Shown: in pieces, positions 26,475 through 36,532 of the stretch | Position numbering within the stretch: position 1 is the first letter of the stretch | How the letters are laid out: each line of letters opens with the position of its first letter | NCBI GenBank assembly: GCA_963834715.1 | Contig: CAWIDE010000006.1 | Coordinates: 1,116,001 to 1,180,000 of the forward strand | Origin: CAVSUZ01 sp963834715 | GTDB taxonomy: Bacteria; Pseudomonadota; Alphaproteobacteria; Acetobacterales; Acetobacteraceae | Reading direction: 5' to 3' | Length of the DNA: 64,000 nucleotides | Position numbers and translations under genes: made by a program | Notes under the pieces: model-generated | Seen by the model: the letters and a program-made list of their open reading frames with translations, nothing else | What the model was told of the DNA's origin: nothing | Database searches by the model: none

Positions 26475-27737
26475 TTAATCCGCCCGCCGGAAAATAATGC
26501 ACGCGTTAGTCCCGCCAAACCCGAAACTGTTCGACAGTGCGACATCGATCCGCCGCTCCTGCGCGATTTGCGCAACCCGGTCGATCACGCTCTCCCTGCT
26601 CGGCTCATCCAGGTTCAACGTGGGCGGCGCAACGCCGTCGCGGATCGCGAGGATCGAGAACACCGCCTCCACAGCCCCGGCGGCACCCAACAGATGGCCG
26701 ATGGCCGACTTGGTGGAGGACATCGCCAATCCCCTCGCGGACTCGCCGAACAACCGCTCCACCGCCTGCAACTCCAGATCATCGCCAAGCGGGGTGGAGG
26801 TGCCATGGGCATTGATGTACTGGATCTCGGATGGCGCGACGCCGCCGTTGCGCAGGGCGGCTTTCATGGCGCGCAAGGCGCCGTCGTGGCCCTCGGCCGG
26901 GGCGGTGATGTGGTGCGCGTCGCCCGACAGGCCGTAGCCGGCGATCTCGGCGTAGATCTTCGCGCCACGCCGCACGGCGTGGTCGTACTCCTCCAGGATC
27001 AGCATGCCGGCCCCTTCGCCCATCACGAAGCCGTCGCGGTCCTTGTCCCAGGGGCGGGAAGCGGCGGGAGGATTATCGTTGAACGCGGTGGATAGCGCGC
27101 GCGAAGCGCAAAAACCAGCGATCCCGAGTTCGTTTACGGTGGCCTCGGCGCCGCCTGCGATCATCACGTCGGCATCGCCGGTAGCAATCAGGCGGGCGGC
27201 GTCGCCGATCGCGTGCACGCCGGTGGCGCAGGCGGTGACGACGCAGTGATTGGGACCCTTGAAGCCGTATTTGATCGAGACGTGGCCTGAAGCGAGGTTG
27301 GCCAGCGCAGAGGGGATGAAGAACGGCGACAGGCGCCGCGCCCGGCCTTGGGAAACGGTGACGGAAGCCTCGTAGATCGTCTGCAGGCCGCCGATGCCGG
27401 AGCCGATCATCACGCCAGTGGCGTCACGGTCGTCCTCATTCTCCGGGAGCCACCCGCCGTCCTCGACCGCTTCGGTTGCCGCGACCAGGGCGAGATGGAT
27501 GAAGCGATCCATCTTTTTCTGGTCTTTGGGCGGGATCCACTCGGTCACATCAAGCCGGCCTTCCGCTTTGGAGCCGTGCGGAACCTGGCCGGCCACCTTG
27601 CAGGGCAGATCCCAGGTATCGAACGCCTGGATGGCGGTGATGCCGGATTCGCTGTCGATCAGGCGCCGCCAGACATGCTCCACGCCAAGTCCTAACGGGC
27701 AGATGATCCCCATGCCGGTAACCACGACACGCCGCAT
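26475..27737 (-). CDS. fabF: 3-oxoacyl-ACP synthase II
   Basis: A 420-residue condensing enzyme of fatty acid elongation in the cytosol, which joins malonyl-ACP to acyl-ACP. The Cys-His-His triad is visible: Cys in CVVTACATGVHAIGDAARLI, His in INAHGTSTPLGDDLELQAVE, and His in STKSAIGHLLGAAGAVEAVF. The N-terminal RRVVVTGMGIICPLGLGVEH and the C-terminal NSFGFGGTNACIIFRRAD are typical of FabF. It lies 26 bases downstream of acpP, completing the usual fabD-fabG-acpP-fabF order, although fabD and fabG are each separated by short gaps. Confidence 0.96.
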   Translation of the reverse strand: MRRVVVTGMGIICPLGLGVEHVWRRLIDSESGITAIQAFDTWDLPCKVAGQVPHGSKAEGRLDVTEWIPPKDQKKMDRFIHLALVAATEAVEDGGWLPENEDDRDATGVMIGSGIGGLQTIYEASVTVSQGRARRLSPFFIPSALANLASGHVSIKYGFKGPNHCVVTACATGVHAIGDAARLIATGDADVMIAGGAEATVNELGIAGFCASRALSTAFNDNPPAASRPWDKDRDGFVMGEGAGMLILEEYDHAVRRGAKIYAEIAGYGLSGDAHHITAPAEGHDGALRAMKAALRNGGVAPSEIQYINAHGTSTPLGDDLELQAVERLFGESARGLAMSSTKSAIGHLLGAAGAVEAVFSILAIRDGVAPPTLNLDEPSRESVIDRVAQIAQERRIDVALSNSFGFGGTNACIIFRRAD

Positions 27738-27763
27738 GGATGGATTCCCGAAAGTGGACGTGG

Positions 27764-28003
27764 TCAGGCCGCCTTCTGCTTTTCGATATAGTCGATCGCG
27801 TCTTTGACGGTGCTGATCTTCTCTGCGGCGTCTTCGGGGATTTCCACGCCGAACGCTTCCTCGAACGCCATGACCAGCTCGACGGTATCGAGGCTATCCG
27901 CTCCCAGATCGTCAATGAACGAGGCCTCCGGCGTCACCTTGGATTCTTCCACGCCCAAATGCTCCACGACGATCTTTTTGACCTTATCGGCAATCTCGCT
28001 CAT
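27764..28003 (-). CDS. acpP: Acyl carrier protein
   Basis: A 79-residue acidic carrier of fatty acid synthesis intermediates. The phosphopantetheine attachment Ser sits in DDLGADSLDTVELVMAFEEA, flanked by the four-helix pattern (IADKVKKIVVEHLGVEE at the N-terminus, EKISTVKDAIDYIEKQ at the C-terminus). Size and composition are normal. It is located between fabG and fabF; a gap of about 130 bases to fabG may hold its own promoter, as acpP is usually highly expressed. Confidence 0.97.
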   Translation of the reverse strand: MSEIADKVKKIVVEHLGVEESKVTPEASFIDDLGADSLDTVELVMAFEEAFGVEIPEDAAEKISTVKDAIDYIEKQKAA

Positions 28004-28137
28004 CGGCTTCGCTACTCCTGAGTTGTGCGGTGGGACCCGAGCGGCGGGTCCAAATGGTGGCGGCCGGCGACGGCCTGAAAATGGCGTGGCGGGCGCTTAG
28101 CATGGTTTATTAACCGACGCCAATCCGGGCGTGGCGG

Positions 28138-28875
28138 CTAAATCATAACCATGCCGCCATTCACATGCAGTGTGGCGCCAGTAACCCAGGCAGCCTCGTC
28201 GGAGGCGAGATAGGCGACAGCCGCAGCGATATCGGCCGGCTGGCCGAAACGGCCGAGCGGAATGGCCTGCAGGGCGCGTTCTTTGGCCTGGGGTGCGAGG
28301 ACGTCGGTCATCGGGGTCACAACGAAGCCAGGGGCCACTACGTTCACGGTGACGCTGCGGGAGGCGACTTCCTGGGCCAGCGCCTTGCTCATGCCGATCA
28401 GGCCAGCCTTGGCTGCGGCATAGTTCGATTGGCCGGCGTTACCGGTAACCCCGACGATGCTGGCGATGTTGATGATGCGCCCGGCGCGGCGGCGGAGCAT
28501 GCCGCGCAGCGTCGCCCGGATCAGACGGAAGGGTGCGGCCAGGTCGAGATCGAGCACGGATTGCCAATCCTCGTCCTCCATGCGGAGGGCGAGCCGGTCG
28601 CGGGTGAAGCCGGCATTGTTCACCAGGATGGCGAGTGGGCCAGCGGCGGTTTCGGCGCCCTCGGCGAGCCTGTCGGGGGCTTTGGGGTCGCGGAGGTCGG
28701 CGGGGCAGACATGGGCATGCTCTCCGAGCTCGGACCGGAGGGCGTTGAGTAGGTCGAGGCGCGTGCCAGAGAGGACGACCGTGGCGCCCTGACCGTGAAG
28801 CGCGCGGGCGATGGCGGCACCAATACCGCCGGATGCGCCGGTGATAAGGGCGGTTTTGCCGTCTAGCCGGAACAT
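28138..28875 (-). CDS. fabG: 3-oxoacyl-ACP reductase
   Basis: A 245-residue short-chain dehydrogenase that reduces 3-oxoacyl-ACP with NADPH. The nucleotide motif is TGASGGIGAAIARAL, followed by NNAG in LVNNAGFTRDRLALRMEDED. The catalytic Ser-Tyr-Lys set is in IINIASIVGVTGNAGQSNYA and AAAKAGLIGMSKALAQEVA, and the C-terminal GATLHVNGGMVMI is the FabG end. Context between fabD and acpP settles the role against other SDRs. Confidence 0.94.
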   Translation of the reverse strand: MFRLDGKTALITGASGGIGAAIARALHGQGATVVLSGTRLDLLNALRSELGEHAHVCPADLRDPKAPDRLAEGAETAAGPLAILVNNAGFTRDRLALRMEDEDWQSVLDLDLAAPFRLIRATLRGMLRRRAGRIINIASIVGVTGNAGQSNYAAAKAGLIGMSKALAQEVASRSVTVNVVAPGFVVTPMTDVLAPQAKERALQAIPLGRFGQPADIAAAVAYLASDEAAWVTGATLHVNGGMVMI

Positions 28876-28929
28876 GGGAGGCTTTTGGAGGCGGCGAGAG
28901 GGCGCGGAGAAGATTCACCACCGAGACAC

Positions 28930-28989
28930 GGAGGCACGGAGGGACGCACGGAGGGATCTCCAATATTATCTCCGTATCTCCGTGCCTCC
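28930..28989. repeat. Extragenic inverted repeat between fabD and fabG
   Basis: A perfect 12-bp inverted repeat (GGAGGCACGGAG at 28930-28941, CTCCGTGCCTCC at 28978-28989) encloses a partly repeated middle (CACGGAGG, TCTCCGTATCTCC). It resembles the cacggaggcacggagg intergenic repeats seen in many bacterial genomes. It occupies the 150-base gap between fabD and fabG and could form a long hairpin in the fab transcript. Confidence 0.75.
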
Positions 28990-29025
28990 CAGGTGAAGCT
29001 TTCTTTCCCAGTCACAATCATCCCT

Positions 29026-29988
29026 TTAGAACGTTTTGAGCACCGCTTCGATCTCGGCCGGTGAAGCCGCCGAGAGTGTAATCGCCTCAGGGACAATCCG
29101 CCGCACCAAGCCGGTGAGCACCCTACCGGCGCCAACCTCCACGAAGGTGTCCACGCCGATGGCGGTTATCGCCTGCATGCTTTCGCGCCAGCGCACCATG
29201 GTGGTGACCTGCCGAACGAGGAGGTCGCGGATTTCTTCAGGATCGGTTGCTTTGATGGCGGAGACGTTGGCGACAACTGGGGGAACCGGGGGAGTGAAGG
29301 TTACCGATTGCAGTGCCTCGGCCATGGCGTCGGCTGCCGGGGCCATTAGCGAACAATGGAATGGGGCGGAAACCGGCAGCAGCATGGCGCGACGCACCCC
29401 TCTGGCCTTTGCGATCTCGATCGCCCGCTCGACCGCGCCGCGTTGGCCGGAGATAACAATCTGGCCACCGCCGTTATCGTTGGCGGGTTCGACGACCTCC
29501 TTGTCGTCGGTTTCCGGCACGGGAGCCGCCTCGGCGCAGATCCCTTTGACTTCGTCCATCTCGGCACCCAGCAGGGCGGCCATGGCCCCGTCGCCAGGGG
29601 AAACCGCTTTTTGCATGGCCTGGCCGCGGAGTTTCAAAAGTCGGGCGGTTTCCGCCAGGGGAAGGCTCCCGGCGGCGGCTAGCGCGCTGTATTCGCCAAG
29701 CGAATGGCCCGCCACGACCACGGCTTTTTCCCGCAGGCGAAACCCGCCCTCGGTTTCCAGGACACGCACGACGGCAAGAGAGACTGTCATCAGTGCCGGC
29801 TGGGTGTTCTCGGTCAGCGTCAGCTCATCGAGCGGCCCCTCGAACATCAGGCGTGAGAGTTTCTGATGCAGGGTGTCGTCGATTTCCTCGAACACCTCGC
29901 GGGCGACGGGAAAGGCTTCGGCCAGATCGCGGCCCATACCGACGGCTTGGCTGCCCTGCCCCGGGAAGATGAAAGCGCGAACCGGCAT
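29026..29988 (-). CDS. fabD: Malonyl-CoA:ACP transacylase
   Basis: A 320-residue transacylase that loads malonate onto ACP. The active Ser is in VVAGHSLGEYSALAAAG, the N-terminal FIFPGQGSQAVGMGRDLAEA is diagnostic, and the second catalytic residue His is in LPVSAPFHCSLMAPAADAM. A polar insertion (about 155-175, PVPETDDKEVVEPANDN) occurs in the small ferredoxin-like subdomain, as in other alphaproteobacteria. First gene of the fab group here. Confidence 0.96.
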   Translation of the reverse strand: MPVRAFIFPGQGSQAVGMGRDLAEAFPVAREVFEEIDDTLHQKLSRLMFEGPLDELTLTENTQPALMTVSLAVVRVLETEGGFRLREKAVVVAGHSLGEYSALAAAGSLPLAETARLLKLRGQAMQKAVSPGDGAMAALLGAEMDEVKGICAEAAPVPETDDKEVVEPANDNGGGQIVISGQRGAVERAIEIAKARGVRRAMLLPVSAPFHCSLMAPAADAMAEALQSVTFTPPVPPVVANVSAIKATDPEEIRDLLVRQVTTMVRWRESMQAITAIGVDTFVEVGAGRVLTGLVRRIVPEAITLSAASPAEIEAVLKTF

Positions 29989-30011
29989 GGGGGCCCGCTA
30001 TCCTTGCGTAG

Positions 30012-30058
30012 ATGGCCGGGTGATCCTCGGGTCTAGCCCGAGGACATGGCCCGGCCAT
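30012..30058. repeat. Dispersed palindrome (ATGGCCGGG family), copy 1
   Basis: Nested inverted repeat: ATGGCCGGG faces CCCGGCCAT and TCCTCGGG faces CCCGAGGA with a short centre. A near-identical copy, including flanking GTAGATGG and CATGACG, is at 46266-46312. It sits between fabD and rne on the same strand and could act as a transcript hairpin. Confidence 0.85.
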
Positions 30059-30080
30059 GACGAGAACGTCAGGCGAAGAG

Positions 30081-33000
30081 TCAACGTCGCCACCAGCCCC
30101 GCTTCTTTTCGACCGGTTCCTCCTCCGCGCCGACAATGATCGGCTTGATGACCGGTTCGGAGTTGTTTGCCGCCGCCGGCGGCGGCTCCGGCTGTTCAAG
30201 CTCGGGTGACGGCACAGTTTCGGCCATAGCCGGCTCGGGCTCTACGTCGGTGATCGGCTCGGGCGAGGGGGGAGGCTGTTCAATCACCGGGAGGGCGGGC
30301 TCTGGCGCGCGTCGCGGCGGGGGAGGGGGGACTGCGGATTCGGCCTCTTCGATCGCATCGAATATATCGAATACCTGACCGCCGTACGGATCGGCCGGGG
30401 TGGGACCGGCGTAAAGGGGTGGCAGGTCGGGCTGGGCGGCGCCGGGAATCGTGACATCGGGTGTCCCGCCCTGCTCGCGGCGTCCGCGCCGCCGGCGTCG
30501 GCGTCGGCGGCGTTCGTCGGAGTCGCGGGAGACCGATTCCGCCATAGCCTCGGCCGCCTCCAGCTCCATCTCCGCCATCGCCTCCGGCTCCGTTGCCCCG
30601 GTCGCCCCTGGCTTCACTGCCCCGGTCGCCCCTGGCTCCACTGCCCCAGCCGCCTCCGGCTCCACAGCCTCGGCTAGCTCAGGGACGCCCTCCATCGGTT
30701 CCGGCAACATCCCCTCCTGCTCTTGCGCAACTGGAGCGACTTCGCCCGTCTGCTCCTCGCGGTGGCCGCGGCGCCGGCGTCTACGACGCCGACGGTTTTT
30801 GTCGGGCTCCTCGCCTCCAGCGACCTCTTCTGCCGGCTCGCTTTCGGCTTCCTCGTCTTCCTCGGCTTCGGCCTCGGGCTGGGCGGATTCGGGGGTGATG
30901 AAGGCGGGCTGCTCGGCCGTCTGGGCCCGGATCCGCTCAATGCGATAGGGCGGGGAAACCAGATCATCCTGCGTCAGGAAGGCCACCCCCATGGCGTAGC
31001 GGCTTTCGGTTTCCGCGAGGCGCTGGCGCTTGTGATTGAAGATGTAAAGCGCGATGGCCGGCGTGGTGTGGACCGCGATCTCGGCAGCGCGGCGTTTGCC
31101 GCCTTCTTCCTCGATCGCACGCAGTACATGGATGGCCGCGCTTTCAACCGTGCGAATGTGACCAGTGCCGCCGCAATGCGGACAGAGCACAAGGCTCGTT
31201 TCGGCGAAACTGGGCCGCAGACGCTGGCGGCTCATTTCCAGCAGCCCAAAATGGCTGATGTAGCCTACCTGAATGCGGGCGCGATCCGCTTTCAGCGCGT
31301 CCTTCAGGCGGCGCTCGACCATCCCGTTGTGCCTGCGGGATTCCATGTCGATGAAGTCGATGACGATCAGCCCCGCGAGGTCGCGCAACCGGAGCTGGCG
31401 GGCGACTTCTTCGGCCGCTTCCAGATTGGTGCGCAACGCGGTTTCCTCGATGTTGCGTTCACGCGTAGAGCGGCCGGAGTTGACGTCGATTGCGACCAGA
31501 GCCTCGGCTTGATTGATGACGAGGTAGCCGCCGGACCGAAGCTGCACGACCGGACTGAGGATGGCATCGAGCTGGGCATCAACCTGATAGCGCGCGAACA
31601 GGGGCTGGCCGTGTGGATCGCGCCAAAGCTGCACTCTGCTGGCGTGGCTCGGCATGATCATGCGCATGAAATCGCGCGCGGCCTTCCAGCCTGTCTCGCC
31701 ATCGACGATGACTTCTTCCAGGTCGCGGGAATAAAGGTCGCGGAGGGCGCGCTTGATGAGGTTGGCCTCCTCATAGATTAGCGCGGGGGCAATCGAACGC
31801 AGCGTGTGTTCGCGAATGTCATCCCAAAGGCGGAGCAGATATTCGCAGTCGCGCTTGATTTCGGACTTCGGGCGGTTGGCGCCGGCGGTGCGGATGATCA
31901 AGCCCATGGTTGGGGGAAGGTCGAGGTCGGCAATGACCTCCTTGAGACGCCGGCGGTCGGCCGGCGAGGTGATCTTGCGAGAGATGCCGCCGCCGTGGGG
32001 CGAGTTGGGCATGAGCACGCAGTACCGCCCTGCCAGTGAGATGTAGGTGGTGAGGGCGGCGCCTTTGGTGCCGCGCTCTTCCTTGACGACCTGGACGAGC
32101 AGGATCTGGCGGCGGTGGATGACTTCCTGGATTTTATATTGGCGGAGGAAACGGGGCGGAATGCGTCGTTCGGGACGATATTCCGTTTCGGCTTCCCCCC
32201 CAATAGTTTCAGGAAGCGGCTCTTCCGTCTCGGCCTGCTCTTCGTCGAGGCCGTTGTCATCCTTGATTATCGGGGCTTCGGAGGCACGGTCCTGGATCAG
32301 TTCCGGGGTACCCCCAGACTCATTTTCGGTTTCGGCCTGAGCAAACCCCGCGGAGGGCGCGGACTGTTCGGGTGCTGCGGCCTCGGCCAGCGGGTATTGG
32401 GGGGTCGCTCGTTCGGTATGGTCTGGAGATGCGGCCGCTTCGGGTGTGAACTCCGGAGCGCGGTCCTCGATGAGCTCTAGGGTGCCGCCAGACTCATCTG
32501 CGCTTTCGGCCTGAGCGAGCTCGGGTGAGGGCGCGGGCTGTTGAGGTGGGTCCGCCTCGGTGGCCGGTTCGGAAGGCACCGGCCCTGAGACCGCTTCAGG
32601 TCGGATTTCCAGCGGCTGAGCGTGTGGGTTATCTGGCTCGGCTGGGTATTCGGCGGCTGGCGGTCCGGCGGGCTCGGGAAGCGATTCCGACGCGTCTCCC
32701 TCACCCTCGTGCACCGTTCGGGTTTCGAGGGGCAAACGCTCTTTCGCCCTGCGAGGTTCGGCGGGTCCCCCGCTCGCTTCCGCCTCAGCCTCCCGATCCT
32801 CCTCCTCCCGCTCGCGGCGGGCTTCCTCAGCCTGCATTTCGAGCAGCCGCTGCCGGTCGGCGATAGGGATCTGGTAATAGTCGGGGTGGATTTCGCTGAA
32901 GGCAAGAAAGCCGTGGCGATTGCCGCCATACTCGACGAAAGCGGCCTGCAGGCTGGGTTCGACCCGGACAACCTTGGCGAGGTAGATATTGCCTTTGAGC

Positions 33001-33110
33001 TGCCGCCGGGTGGCGGTTTCGAAATCGAAGTCCTCGAGGCGGTTACCGTCCAGCACCACCACGCGGGTTTCTTCCGCGTGGCTGGCATCGATGAGCATAC
33101 GCTTGGTCAT
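30081..33110 (-). CDS. rne: Ribonuclease E
   Basis: A large endoribonuclease of about 1009 residues, the scaffold of the RNA degradosome. ATG 33110 (MTKRMLIDASHAEETRVVVL) is preferred over an upstream TTG. The S1 domain (GNIYLAKVVRVEPSLQAAFV, YGGNRHGFLAFSEIHPDYY) is interrupted by an acidic/Pro-rich insertion of about 200 residues before QYKIQEVIHRRQILLVQVVK. The catalytic Asp residues are in LVAIDVNSGRSTRERNIEET and LAGLIVIDFIDMESRRHNG. The Zn-link Cys pair is CPHCGGTGH. The C-terminal third is disordered, with two Arg-rich clusters (RRRRRRRRGHREE and RRRRRRRRGRREQ) that probably bind RNA. Confidence 0.93.
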   Translation of the reverse strand: MTKRMLIDASHAEETRVVVLDGNRLEDFDFETATRRQLKGNIYLAKVVRVEPSLQAAFVEYGGNRHGFLAFSEIHPDYYQIPIADRQRLLEMQAEEARREREEEDREAEAEASGGPAEPRRAKERLPLETRTVHEGEGDASESLPEPAGPPAAEYPAEPDNPHAQPLEIRPEAVSGPVPSEPATEADPPQQPAPSPELAQAESADESGGTLELIEDRAPEFTPEAAASPDHTERATPQYPLAEAAAPEQSAPSAGFAQAETENESGGTPELIQDRASEAPIIKDDNGLDEEQAETEEPLPETIGGEAETEYRPERRIPPRFLRQYKIQEVIHRRQILLVQVVKEERGTKGAALTTYISLAGRYCVLMPNSPHGGGISRKITSPADRRRLKEVIADLDLPPTMGLIIRTAGANRPKSEIKRDCEYLLRLWDDIREHTLRSIAPALIYEEANLIKRALRDLYSRDLEEVIVDGETGWKAARDFMRMIMPSHASRVQLWRDPHGQPLFARYQVDAQLDAILSPVVQLRSGGYLVINQAEALVAIDVNSGRSTRERNIEETALRTNLEAAEEVARQLRLRDLAGLIVIDFIDMESRRHNGMVERRLKDALKADRARIQVGYISHFGLLEMSRQRLRPSFAETSLVLCPHCGGTGHIRTVESAAIHVLRAIEEEGGKRRAAEIAVHTTPAIALYIFNHKRQRLAETESRYAMGVAFLTQDDLVSPPYRIERIRAQTAEQPAFITPESAQPEAEAEEDEEAESEPAEEVAGGEEPDKNRRRRRRRRRGHREEQTGEVAPVAQEQEGMLPEPMEGVPELAEAVEPEAAGAVEPGATGAVKPGATGATEPEAMAEMELEAAEAMAESVSRDSDERRRRRRRRRGRREQGGTPDVTIPGAAQPDLPPLYAGPTPADPYGGQVFDIFDAIEEAESAVPPPPPRRAPEPALPVIEQPPPSPEPITDVEPEPAMAETVPSPELEQPEPPPAAANNSEPVIKPIIVGAEEEPVEKKRGWWRR

Positions 33111-33561
33111 GAAGAGCAAAACTCCGATACGCCGGCAGGGGCGAGCTCGTTTGGAATCGTGGGCGAGCCGTCATGCGGCGAATGTGATGGATAAAGGGGG
33201 ACCGCTGGGCAGGCACCATGCCATTCGGTGAGGCGAGATTGGGTCTGGCAGGCCGAACTGCGGCGGTCATTGGTCCCTGATGGTGGCTGGCGGAGCCAGT
33301 CGGTGTGGTCACCCCTGGTATCGGTGCCGGCGCGGCGGTCAGCATAATCCCGTGGGCTGTCGCGTCCGCACGACCTGGGGGAGGCGGCTCTGCCGCCGGT
33401 CCCCCGGCACCTTGGCCAGGATGGGGCAACATGCAGGAAAGCGGAGCGGTTCGCAACCCTGTCGATCAGTTGTCAGGGGTCAGAAGCGGGCACACGGTTA
33501 AGGACTCATTGACAATTTTGGATCGGTGGTACAGATTGCTGTACGGAAATAGGTGCGCACC
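33111..33561. other. Long intergenic region upstream of rne and yefM
   Basis: About 450 bases between the divergent rne and yefM genes. I see no supported gene. It should hold the rne promoter and 5' untranslated leader (RNase E commonly autoregulates through a long leader in other bacteria) and the toxin-antitoxin control region near 33509-33544. Confidence 0.6.
33529..33544. promoter_or_regulatory. Candidate YefM operator palindrome
   Basis: GTACAG-ATTG-CTGTAC is a perfect 6-4-6 inverted repeat 18 bases before the antitoxin start. A TTGACA (33509-33514) lies just upstream as a possible -35 box. YefM-family antitoxins are known to bind operators built on TGTACA-like cores, so autoregulation at this palindrome is likely. 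Confidence 0.6.
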
Positions 33562-33837
33562 ATGCTTAACGTTTCCTACACAGATCTGCGGCAGAACCTC
33601 GCTAGGTACCTGGATGAAGTGACTGACTCGCGGGCACCGCTGGTGGTGACGCGGCAAGGTGGCAAGGACAACGTGGTCATGATCTCCGAGGCTGAGTTTC
33701 AAGGGTGGGTGGAGACCGTGCATCTCCTGAGTAGCCCGGCGAATGCGCGCCGTCTCCTGCGGTCGGTCCGGTCGGCCGAAGCGGGTGAGGCGGAGCCGCG
33801 GGAATTGGCGACACCGGCAGCCGCCTCCGAGGGGTGA
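33562..33837 (+). CDS. yefM: Antitoxin of the YefM/Phd family
   Basis: A 91-residue antitoxin (MLNVSYTDLRQNLARYLDEV). The N-terminal half is the Phd/YefM DNA-binding and dimerisation domain (VTRQGGKDNVVMISEAEFQG); the C-terminal half (VHLLSSPANARRLLRSVRSA) is the toxin-neutralising segment that folds onto YoeB. ATG 33562 is chosen over an in-frame GTG at 33553. The stop overlaps the toxin start (GTGA), the usual coupling in type II pairs. Confidence 0.93.
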   Translation: MLNVSYTDLRQNLARYLDEVTDSRAPLVVTRQGGKDNVVMISEAEFQGWVETVHLLSSPANARRLLRSVRSAEAGEAEPRELATPAAASEG

Positions 33838-34106
33838 AGGTCCTCTTCACCCGGGATGGCTGGGACGATTATCGGTACTGGGTGGAGACGGATCCGGCTA
33901 CGCTGGTTCGGTTGAATGCGTTGATCGAAGACACGCGGCGGCATCCGTTCACAGGGCTCGGCAAGCCGGAAGCCCTGAAGGGTGACCTGAAGGGGTGGTG
34001 GTCACGACGCATAACGGGCGCACATCGGCTGGTCTATTGCGCGTCGGGTCAGGTCGATGATCAGCGGCTGGAGATTGTGACTTGCCGCTACCACTACGGC
34101 GAGTAG
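33834..34106 (+). CDS. yoeB: mRNA interferase toxin YoeB
   Basis: A 90-residue ribosome-dependent endoribonuclease. The family landmarks are present: WDDYRYWVETDPATLVRLNA, LIEDTRRHPFTGLGKPEALK with the catalytic Glu, WWSRRITGAHRLVY with the catalytic Arg, and the C-terminal CRYHYGE with the catalytic His and Tyr. The toxin therefore appears intact. It is translated from a GTG overlapping the antitoxin stop. The pair lies immediately upstream of the rpsL operon, an unusual neighbourhood. Confidence 0.95.
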   Translation: MKVLFTRDGWDDYRYWVETDPATLVRLNALIEDTRRHPFTGLGKPEALKGDLKGWWSRRITGAHRLVYCASGQVDDQRLEIVTCRYHYGE

Positions 34107-34111
34107 CGCGC

Positions 34112-34140
34112 TTGACACTATTCTGACCCGCTACTAGGTT
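34112..34140 (+). promoter_or_regulatory. Candidate promoter of the rpsL-rpsG-tuf operon
   Basis: TTGACA (34112-34117) and TAGGTT (34135-34140) are separated by 17 bases. The -35 is perfect and the -10 is weak. It lies about 220 bases before rpsL, leaving a leader of about 215 bases in which I recognise no gene. Confidence 0.45.
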
Positions 34141-34362
34141 CCGCGCCCTCGGCCGCTCCTTTGGCTTTCGGGTGGCTGTCGTATCGCAGGCAAGCACGCA
34201 GGCGGCGCCGCCCCGGCAACAAGACCGAGGCCTAGGCCGCAGGCAGGCCCTGGACCCGCAACCGTGGGAGAGCCACGCGCGCGGGTTTTGTGCGTCTTTT
34301 AGCACTGCGACGATGGCCACCTGAGGGCGGGCGGGGCAAAGGATGGGTTAAAACGAGGGTTC

Positions 34363-34734
34363 ATGCCGACGATCAACCAGCTCATCGCCAAGGGGCGGGA
34401 GCCACAGAAGAGCCGGAACAAGGTGCCTGCATTACAGGGCTGCCCCCAGAAGCGGGGCGTGTGCACGCGCGTTTACACCACCACGCCGAAGAAGCCGAAC
34501 TCGGCGCTGCGAAAGGTGGCGAAGGTGCGTCTGACTAACGGCTATGAGGTGGTGAGCTACATTCCTGGTGAGGGGCACAACCTACAGGAACACTCGGTGG
34601 TGCTGATCCGGGGTGGGCGCGTGAAGGATCTGCCGGGAGTGCGCTACCACATTCTTCGCGGCGTGTTGGACACGCAGGGGATCGCCAAGCGGCGCCAACG
34701 GCGTTCGCTGTATGGCGCAAAGAGGCCGAAGTAG
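34363..34734 (+). CDS. rpsL: 30S ribosomal protein S12
   Basis: A 123-residue decoding-site protein of the small subunit. The sequence MPTINQLIAKGREPQKSRNK and the loops TTTPKKPNSALRKVAKVRL and GGRVKDLPGVRYHILRG are canonical. Both Lys positions classically mutated in streptomycin resistance are unchanged. First gene of the str-type operon. Confidence 0.98.
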   Translation: MPTINQLIAKGREPQKSRNKVPALQGCPQKRGVCTRVYTTTPKKPNSALRKVAKVRLTNGYEVVSYIPGEGHNLQEHSVVLIRGGRVKDLPGVRYHILRGVLDTQGIAKRRQRRSLYGAKRPK

Positions 34735-34749
34735 CGGGAGGAGGTTCGA

Positions 34750-35226
34750 ATGTCCCGTCGGCACAGAGCGGTCAAACGCGAAATCCTGCCGGATGCAAAA
34801 TTCGGCGATGTTGTCATCACGCGCTTCATGAATGCGCTGATGTATGACGGCAAGAAGTCGGTTGCGGAGAGCATCGTGTATTCGGCGCTGGACGTGTTGC
34901 GCCGGCGTGGCGGTGCGCAGGCCGATCCCGTGCGGATGTTCCATGAGGCGATGGACAACGTGAAACCGGTGGTGGAGGTGCGCTCCCGACGCGTCGGCGG
35001 TGCGACATATCAGGTACCGGTGGAAGTCCGGGCAGAGCGGCGGCAGGCGCTGGCGATCCGGTGGATCATCGACGCGGCACGCAAACGTGGCGAGCACACA
35101 ATGGAAGACCGGCTGTCGAACGAGCTGCTGGACGCGGTCAACAACCGCGGTGCGGCGGTGAAGAAGCGGGAGGATACCCATCGCATGGCGGACGCCAACA
35201 AGGCGTTCAGTCATTACCGGTGGTAG
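34750..35226 (+). CDS. rpsG: 30S ribosomal protein S7
   Basis: A 158-residue 16S rRNA-binding protein that nucleates the 30S head (MSRRHRAVKREILPDAKFGD, VRSRRVGGATYQVPVEVRAE, MADANKAFSHYRW). It begins 15 bases after rpsL with a GGGAGGAGG upstream. In most bacteria fusA follows; here the next gene is tuf. Confidence 0.98.
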   Translation: MSRRHRAVKREILPDAKFGDVVITRFMNALMYDGKKSVAESIVYSALDVLRRRGGAQADPVRMFHEAMDNVKPVVEVRSRRVGGATYQVPVEVRAERRQALAIRWIIDAARKRGEHTMEDRLSNELLDAVNNRGAAVKKREDTHRMADANKAFSHYRW

Positions 35227-35270
35227 AGGGGCATCAACCAGGGGACTGCAAGTCCACGGAGACGTAGAGT

Positions 35271-36461
<1,191 letters not shown>

Positions 36462-36478
36462 AGGTGTCTTGTGCGGAT

Positions 36479-36511
36479 CCGGCGCTCCGCAATGGGGCGC
36501 CGGTTTCGTTT
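36479..36511 (+). terminator. Terminator-like hairpin between tuf and rpsJ
   Basis: CCGGCGCTCC (36479-36488) pairs with GGGGCGCCGG (36494-36503) over ten base pairs (one G-T) with a GCAAT loop, followed by TTTCGTTT. Only 21 bases then remain to the rpsJ start, so it is best read as a partial terminator or attenuator between the str-type and S10 operons. Confidence 0.7.
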
Positions 36512-36532
36512 GGGTGAACGAGAATCGGGACC

